A program made the translations under genes and the position numbers. A DNA stretch of 30,362 bases, taken from positions 1 to 30,362 of the forward strand of contig CAZQEZ010000049.1 of assembly GCA_964592475.1 (NCBI GenBank), given 5' to 3'. Below are positions 25,900 through 30,362 of this stretch, one piece after another (the stretch's first letter is position 1; every line of letters begins with the position of its first letter). The notes beneath the pieces were generated by a model. That model was not told the origin of the DNA. It saw nothing but the letters and a program-made list of their open reading frames with translations, and did no database searches. This DNA comes from CAZQEZ01 sp964592475. GTDB lineage: Bacteria; Bacteroidota; Bacteroidia; Cytophagales; Cyclobacteriaceae.

Positions 25900-26361
25900 C
25901 TAATATATTTCAAATATTTTACAACAGCAGCATTTTATGTCAAATTTTACACTAAATAATTTTGAATTTGCTACATCGAAATAAAACTTTAATTCATTAT
26001 CTTTTTTGTTTTTTGAGTGATTATTATTATCGGTTAAAGAATCAAAATTGCATTTTGATAATTCCATCATATTAATTTCATTACATAATAAAATCCTTTC
26101 ATTTGTATCATATAAGCAATTATAATTAGCAATTTTATTATTGAGCCAAAGATTTCCGTTATTTAATTGTAATATTTCAAAAGCACTTTTGGATTTTTTA
26201 AAATCATATGGAAACTCATATGGGAAACCATTAATGTAAATATAATGATCATCAAAATTAATATTATAGTTCGCTATACTTAATGAATCATTAGCATAAT
26301 AATTTTTTAGATATTTACAATCAATTATAGAATCCTTTTTATTATAAATTAAACTGGACAC
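25900..26361 (-). CDS. AT-rich hypothetical ORF after the Rhs tip, candidate immunity gene or toxin remnant
   Basis: The frame starts at GTG 26361 and encodes 153 residues rich in Asn, Lys, Ile and Tyr, ending in a CCCC cluster (KCCCCKIFEIY). No family is recognised and no signal peptide is present. The frame is open further upstream to about 26428, where it overlaps the Rhs stop, but no standard start lies there. The upstream-encoded string NLYSDFWPRPLLIYDYN looks protein-like, so the gene may be 5'-damaged or originally joined to the Rhs tip by a frameshift. A short AT-rich gene directly after an Rhs C-terminal tip is the usual place for a cognate immunity protein. That role is inference only. 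Confidence 0.45.
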   Translation of the reverse strand: MSSLIYNKKDSIIDCKYLKNYYANDSLSIANYNINFDDHYIYINGFPYEFPYDFKKSKSAFEILQLNNGNLWLNNKIANYNCLYDTNERILLCNEINMMELSKCNFDSLTDNNNHSKNKKDNELKFYFDVANSKLFSVKFDIKCCCCKIFEIY

Positions 26362-26425
26362 ATTACATTCATCATCATTAAATGGATTAATGTAATATAA
26401 ATTATAATCATATATTAATAAAGGC

Positions 26426-27370
26426 CTAGGCCAAAAATCTGAGTAAAGGTTTTATTCTCTTCCAAGCTTTGGTTTCTTTGTTTTCAATTAAATATCCTAT
26501 ATAATCATCATCTGGATTTTTACCTCCCCATTCGTAAGGAGTACCTTTAAGTTTTTCAGCTTCATTTATTACAACATCAGATTCTAATCCATCCATATCA
26601 ATAGCAATAATAGGGGTATTAGATGCAAATTGATAGGGAGTATAAAATGGATAAGAATTCGTCAACGGATCCACACTCAAAAACTTCCCAATCCCCGGAT
26701 TATAAATCCTAAACCCATAGTCGTAGCTTGTCTGCCCCCATTCGGTGGCTGGATCTCGTTCTTTACCATTGAATCCATAGCGGTAATCAGCTAAAATGCT
26801 ACTCCTCTCTTCCATGGCCAAACCAAAGGGATAATAATCCTGCAGGCTGCTAATCCAGGCTTCTTTGTCGCCGCTGGTAGTGGTGTAGCCATCGCCTACC
26901 ACCGCCAGTACGTTGCCCAGGTGGTTGCTCAGCTCATACTTTTTGCGTTGCCAGATGCGCTTGCCCGGTTCCGGTCGGCCGGTGTATTGCCCCAGGCGGC
27001 TGCTGCCGTAGATAGGCTGCTCGGCCAGCTGGGTATCTTTGTAAATTCCCATCACATTGCCGCTGGCATCGCGCAGGTAATGGGTAGTGGTGGTAGTGCC
27101 GCTACTGGTTACGTCTTTGCTTACCCGGTTGCCGGCGCCATCATAGGCAAAAGTTACCTCTTGTCCATTTCCGGTATGGGTTACTTTCTTCACTTTGCCA
27201 TACACGGTCCAGGCAATTTCCGTTTGCCTAGTATTGTCAGCTATCAGGTTGCCTATTTCATCATATTCATATTCGTCAACCGGCGCCCGGGTGGCGTCTT
27301 CGGCCACAAATTGGGTGGTAAAGGTTGCCCCCGGCTCTATTACCAGGTTGCCGCCTATTACTAGAAAAAT
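26426..27370 (-). pseudogene. Orphan 3' fragment of an Rhs/YD-repeat gene with C-terminal tip
   Basis: The frame is open from 27370, where AT-rich DNA with a stop interrupts it; a GTG at 27307 could allow 293 residues. YD-repeat strings are present (YEYDEIGNLIADN; FAYDGAGNRVSKD; YLRDASGNVMGIY), then the Rhs-associated core (HLGNVLAVVGD; YYPFGLAMEERS; YRYGFNGKERD; YDYGFRIYNPGIGKFLSVDPL; YTPYQFASNTPI; DMDGLE). After DGLE comes a 52-residue tip with KLKGTPYEWGGKNPDDD, reminiscent of the start of an NlpC/P60 domain but without the catalytic DCSG. The core is clearly GC-richer than its surroundings, and the tip from about 26640 turns AT-rich, the usual Rhs pattern. A full Rhs protein would be several times longer, so this is a displaced cassette. 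The stop codon lies in the palindrome GGCCTAGGCC (26423-26432). Confidence 0.85.
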
Positions 27371-27529
27371 TTATTATTTCAAAGAACTTGTTGTTAAAAA
27401 TTAAAGAAAATATGTATAAAAATAGTATTAGTTGTATTTATTTTAATGTCATGTTTTTATATCGTTTTCGTACTACTTATATCATAGATCGCACCTCTAA
27501 AATCATCCACCTTATTCAAGTTTCCACTT

Positions 27530-27552
27530 CGTAAATCGTAAATCGTAAATCG
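27530..27552. repeat. Heptanucleotide tandem repeat (CGTAAAT)3
   Basis: CGTAAAT occurs three times in a row (27530-27550) and runs into a partial fourth unit. Read on the other strand it is ATTTACG repeated. It sits in the 200-bp gap between the Rhs fragment and the sulfatase. A related string, TAAATCGTAGATTTA, occurs at 25668-25682 beside the beta-helix remnants. Confidence 0.8.
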
Positions 27553-27570
27553 TTTATTCCAATTCCCACC

Positions 27571-29046
27571 TTAAAAAGGTCCCCCTTCATTGATCTCCAC
27601 CGCGCCACTTTTCTCTCCGGGCATTTCGCCGCGTGTCCACTCCCCTTCTCTCTGTTTGCCGGAGAAGCGTTCAAATCGGTCCGGGGTAATATTTTCCGGG
27701 GTATAATCACCGGTAACCTGGCGCCACTGCTGCATGATATTCCGCATTTGCTGTAGTGCTTCCTGCTTTTCCGGAGTCGAGGCCAGGTTGTTTAACTGGT
27801 ACGGATCTTCGATGCGATCGTACAATTCTTCTACCGGACGTGGGGTAACAAATACATCCGTCTGGGCAAAGGTGAGCTCGCCGCGGTCGCGCCTGTCCAG
27901 CAGGTCAAGGAAGCTGAGGCCGCGGTTGCTGTCGGCCGGACCTTCGTTGCTCAATTGGGGGCGCTCGTTCAATACGTAGAGGTAACGGTCGTTGACCACC
28001 ATGCGTTCCAGGGCTTCAAAGTCATGCCAGTTGTGCTCGGAGAAGGCGTAATTGCGAAATTCCTGCTTGCGATTATTGAATAGTTTGTCGAAACTTTTCC
28101 CCTGAAAGGAGGCCGGACTTTGCAAACCAGCTATTTGCAAAAAGGTTGGTGCAATATCAATCACGCTTACCAGGGCATCTACCCGACCCCGACCCTTGCT
28201 TTTAATGCCTTCTGGCCAATGGATTACCAAAGGTGTTTTCATGCCACTGTCGTAAACCCTGGTTTTGCAGCGAGGGAACGGTCGACCATTATCGGCCATT
28301 ACCAGGATCAGTGTATTGTCATAAACGCCCTGTGTTTTCAATTCTTTTACAACTTCTCCAATATAGTAGTCAAAACGGTAGACTTCATCGTAATATTGGG
28401 AAAAATCATTGCGGGTATTGATACTGTCAACCATGAAAGGCGGGATGAAAGTTATGTCCTCAGGTTTATGGGTGCCGCTGAATTGATTAGGGCCCCAGAT
28501 CCGGTGGGCATCGATGGCTGCCATCCACATGAAAAATGGTTGATCCCCGGGTCTTTCCTGTAGCAGGTTTACCCAATATTCCTCTCCACCATCTCCATTC
28601 AGTTTTCCATCAGTCACAATTTTATCAAATCCCTCTTTGGCAGGGTCGCCCATGTGCCATTTTCCAGCGGCAGCAGTATAGTAACCAGCTTTTTGCAGTT
28701 CTTCAGAAATTGTAGCCAACGAAGCCGGTAGAGCTGTATGCAGTTCCGCGGATTGGGTGTTGTGTGGATAACGCCCCGAAATGATACTGGTACGACTGGG
28801 CGAGCAGGAACTGGCTGTTAAATACGTGTTCGTGTATATTTGGCCATTGGCAGCCAATTGGTCGATATTCGGAGTTTTTACATCCGGATTGCCATAGCAA
28901 CCAAAGTCATTCCAGCTAATATCATCCCCGATAATGAAAACAATATTCGGTTTTTCTGTAGTTGGTTTTTGTTTAATTAATTTGAAACCAGTAACAAATA
29001 TCGCAGTAATAAAAAAAGGAATAATAAGTAATAATTTTCTTTTCAT
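27571..29046 (-). CDS. Secreted sulfatase (formylglycine type)
   Basis: This is a predicted sulfatase of 491 residues acting outside the cytoplasm on sulfated glycans. I use ATG 29046 because it begins a standard signal sequence or anchor (MKRKLLLIIPFFITAIFVTG); the frame extends 31 codons upstream without looking like protein. The metal site GDD is at residues 40-42, and the catalytic signature CSPSRTSIISG starts at C81 with R85. KWHMGD, DAHRIWG and MADNGRP supply further active-site strings. The C-terminus carries the usual VEELYDRIEDPYQLNNLA block. It lacks the lipobox and the helical repeat tail of the other sulfatase at 5354, and the two are not close paralogues. The GC content is higher than in the decayed patch downstream. 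It is divergent from the lactate dehydrogenase gene. Confidence 0.92.
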   Translation of the reverse strand: MKRKLLLIIPFFITAIFVTGFKLIKQKPTTEKPNIVFIIGDDISWNDFGCYGNPDVKTPNIDQLAANGQIYTNTYLTASSCSPSRTSIISGRYPHNTQSAELHTALPASLATISEELQKAGYYTAAAGKWHMGDPAKEGFDKIVTDGKLNGDGGEEYWVNLLQERPGDQPFFMWMAAIDAHRIWGPNQFSGTHKPEDITFIPPFMVDSINTRNDFSQYYDEVYRFDYYIGEVVKELKTQGVYDNTLILVMADNGRPFPRCKTRVYDSGMKTPLVIHWPEGIKSKGRGRVDALVSVIDIAPTFLQIAGLQSPASFQGKSFDKLFNNRKQEFRNYAFSEHNWHDFEALERMVVNDRYLYVLNERPQLSNEGPADSNRGLSFLDLLDRRDRGELTFAQTDVFVTPRPVEELYDRIEDPYQLNNLASTPEKQEALQQMRNIMQQWRQVTGDYTPENITPDRFERFSGKQREGEWTRGEMPGEKSGAVEINEGGPF

Positions 29047-29117
29047 AACTTTCAGGTTTGTGAATCGGTTGCAATTTACAAAAATTCGTAATAGTGGATA
29101 ATAAGTTTTAAGCATTT

Positions 29118-29144
29118 TTGAATAATAGTTTTTTAGCATATTTG
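29118..29144 (+). promoter_or_regulatory. Weak candidate promoter of the lactate dehydrogenase gene
   Basis: TTG at 29118-29120 and CATATTTG at 29137-29144 are separated by 16 bp. The second is one mismatch from TAnnTTTG and would give a leader of about 40 nt. The spacing is short for this promoter class. Confidence 0.25.
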
Positions 29145-29191
29145 CAGAAGTTATACAATAATTAAAGCAAAATTTTTACCTTAAAAATCTT

Positions 29192-30196
29192 ATGGAAGTA
29201 GCAATTTTTAGCACCAAACCTTATGACAAGCAATTTTTGGAAGAAGCCAATCAAAAATTCGGACATAAGCTTCACTTTTTTGAAGATTCCCTGACCGATG
29301 AAACCGTTATTTTTACCCAGCACATCGATGCCATATGTGTTTTTGTAAATGACCGTATTGATAATGACCTCATAACCAAGCTTGCTGCCAACGATGTAAA
29401 ACTGATTGCTTTGCGCTGTGCCGGATTTAATAATGTAGATGTGGAAGCTGCTGCCAAACATGGCATAAAAGTAGTGCGGGTGCCAGCCTATTCGCCATAT
29501 GCCGTGGCAGAGCACACGTTGGCCATGATTCTTACCTTAAACCGAAAAACTCATCGGGCTTTTAACCGGGTACGAGAAAGCAACTTTAGTCTCAACGGAT
29601 TGATAGGTTTTGACGTTCATGGCAAAACTGTGGGGGTAATAGGTACCGGACGCATTGGCGCTATTTTTTGTAACGTGATGCAGGGGTTAGGCTGTAAAGT
29701 GGTAGCTTACGACCCTTACCCATCTGAGGAATTGAAAAATAAAGGTATTGAGTATAAATCGCTGCCAGACTTATACAAAGTGTCGGATATAATAGCTTTA
29801 AAATGCCCTTTGGTGCCGGAAACCTATCACCTGATCAATGACGAGGCAGTAAAGCAAATGAAAAAAGGTGTGATGCTGATCAATACCAGCCGCGGCGGGT
29901 TAATTGATACGGAGGCATTAGTTAAAGGATTAAAATCGGGAATAATTGGATATTTGGGAATAGATGTTTACGAGCAGGAAGAAGATATTTTTTACAAAGA
30001 CCTGAGTGATACAATTATAAAAGACGATCTGATCATGCGGTTAATCACCTTTCCCAACGTATTGATCACATCACACCAGGCCTTTTTTACAGATACAGCG
30101 ATGAGAAATATTTCTGAAACCACATTAGGAAATATAACTCAATTTGAAAATAATGAATTGCTAAGCAATGAAGTAAAACCAGTACAAGCAAAATAA
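29192..30196 (+). CDS. ldhA: D-lactate dehydrogenase (LdhA-like 2-hydroxyacid dehydrogenase)
   Basis: This NAD-dependent enzyme reduces pyruvate to D-lactate. The 334-residue sequence follows E. coli LdhA closely from end to end (ALRCAGFNNVD; VVRVPAYSPYAVAEH; NFSLNGLIGF; VIGTGRIG; DPYP). The nucleotide-binding loop GTGRIG is at 151-156 with D174 at the end of the second strand, selecting NAD. The catalytic triad is intact: R234 in NTSRGG, E263 after DVYE, and H295 in SHQAF. The substrate arginine and fold-specific LALRCAG-type region is present near 74-78. It is a single gene divergent from the sulfatase. The remaining 166 bp to the window end hold no feature I can support. Confidence 0.93.
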   Translation: MEVAIFSTKPYDKQFLEEANQKFGHKLHFFEDSLTDETVIFTQHIDAICVFVNDRIDNDLITKLAANDVKLIALRCAGFNNVDVEAAAKHGIKVVRVPAYSPYAVAEHTLAMILTLNRKTHRAFNRVRESNFSLNGLIGFDVHGKTVGVIGTGRIGAIFCNVMQGLGCKVVAYDPYPSEELKNKGIEYKSLPDLYKVSDIIALKCPLVPETYHLINDEAVKQMKKGVMLINTSRGGLIDTEALVKGLKSGIIGYLGIDVYEQEEDIFYKDLSDTIIKDDLIMRLITFPNVLITSHQAFFTDTAMRNISETTLGNITQFENNELLSNEVKPVQAK

Positions 30197-30362
30197 TAAA
30201 ATCGAATCAGGGGAGCCGTTTTATTGTCTTTAATACCAAATTTATTCAGAATGCAATAACCCTATTTAGGGGTAAAAGCACAACAAATCGAAAGAATAGC
30301 AGCGTAATAAAATCCACATTATTCCAATCAATACATTTTGGAAATGAATAATTCAACTGATC

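Noticed and set aside
26500..26600. Functional NlpC/P60 toxin tip
   Set aside because: GTPYEWGGKNPD resembles the start of such domains, but the catalytic DCSG motif and the rest of the domain are absent.
26921..27364. 147-codon plus-strand frame opposite the Rhs core
   Set aside because: GC-rich antisense frame of the Rhs sequence, with no independent evidence of coding.
27360..27560. CRISPR-like array suggested by the short repeats
   Set aside because: The units are contiguous 7-mers without spacers, and no cas gene is nearby.
28120..28563. 147-codon plus-strand frame opposite the second sulfatase
   Set aside because: It is a shadow of the sulfatase reading frame on the other strand.

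Overview
The window reads as chromosomal DNA of a Bacteroidota bacterium, most likely a gliding, polysaccharide-degrading member of the Cytophagales or a relative. The evidence is two PorP/SprF-family genes, a giant surface protein with a type B type IX secretion (T9SS) sorting domain, formylglycine sulfatases, a Tat-exported Gfo/Idh/MocA protein, AT-rich DNA, near absence of Shine-Dalgarno sequences, and several matches to the Bacteroidota -7 box TAnnTTTG. Most of the window is ordinary housekeeping and envelope gene content. I did not find a clear new defence or mobile system.

Layout. 1-5.2 kb: a hybrid sensor histidine kinase with a C-terminal Hpt domain, then GTP-type PEP carboxykinase (gluconeogenesis). 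5.3-8.6 kb: a lipoprotein sulfatase followed by a Tat-signal Gfo/Idh/MocA protein, a probable two-gene glycan-processing unit. 8.6-10.6 kb: a perfect 16-bp palindrome, a small SAM methyltransferase and a GntR regulator with a periplasmic-binding-like sensor domain. 10.6-13.9 kb, minus strand: PorT-like barrel protein, histone-deacetylase-like hydrolase, rhomboid protease and OmpH/Skp-like chaperone. 14.4-20.7 kb, plus strand: PorP/SprF with a C-terminal SPOR-like module, a 1064-residue seven-repeat propeller/Ig-like surface protein, a long non-coding gap, and a second PorP/SprF.

20.8-24.1 kb, minus strand: the conserved thrS-infC-rpmI-rplT operon. infC has no ATG, GTG or TTG at the right place. 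It starts at ATC behind a strong Shine-Dalgarno, and the N-terminal 38 residues are missed if only standard starts are allowed.

24.3-27.6 kb is a decayed accessory patch. It holds a beta-helix secreted protein gene with two compensating frameshifts, a degenerate second copy of its 5' end, an orphan Rhs core-plus-tip fragment with an AT-rich follow-on ORF (candidate immunity gene or toxin remnant), and a 7-bp tandem repeat. 27.6-30.2 kb: a second sulfatase, divergent from a fermentative D-lactate dehydrogenase (ldhA-like).

All family assignments come from reading motifs by eye. No database search was run.
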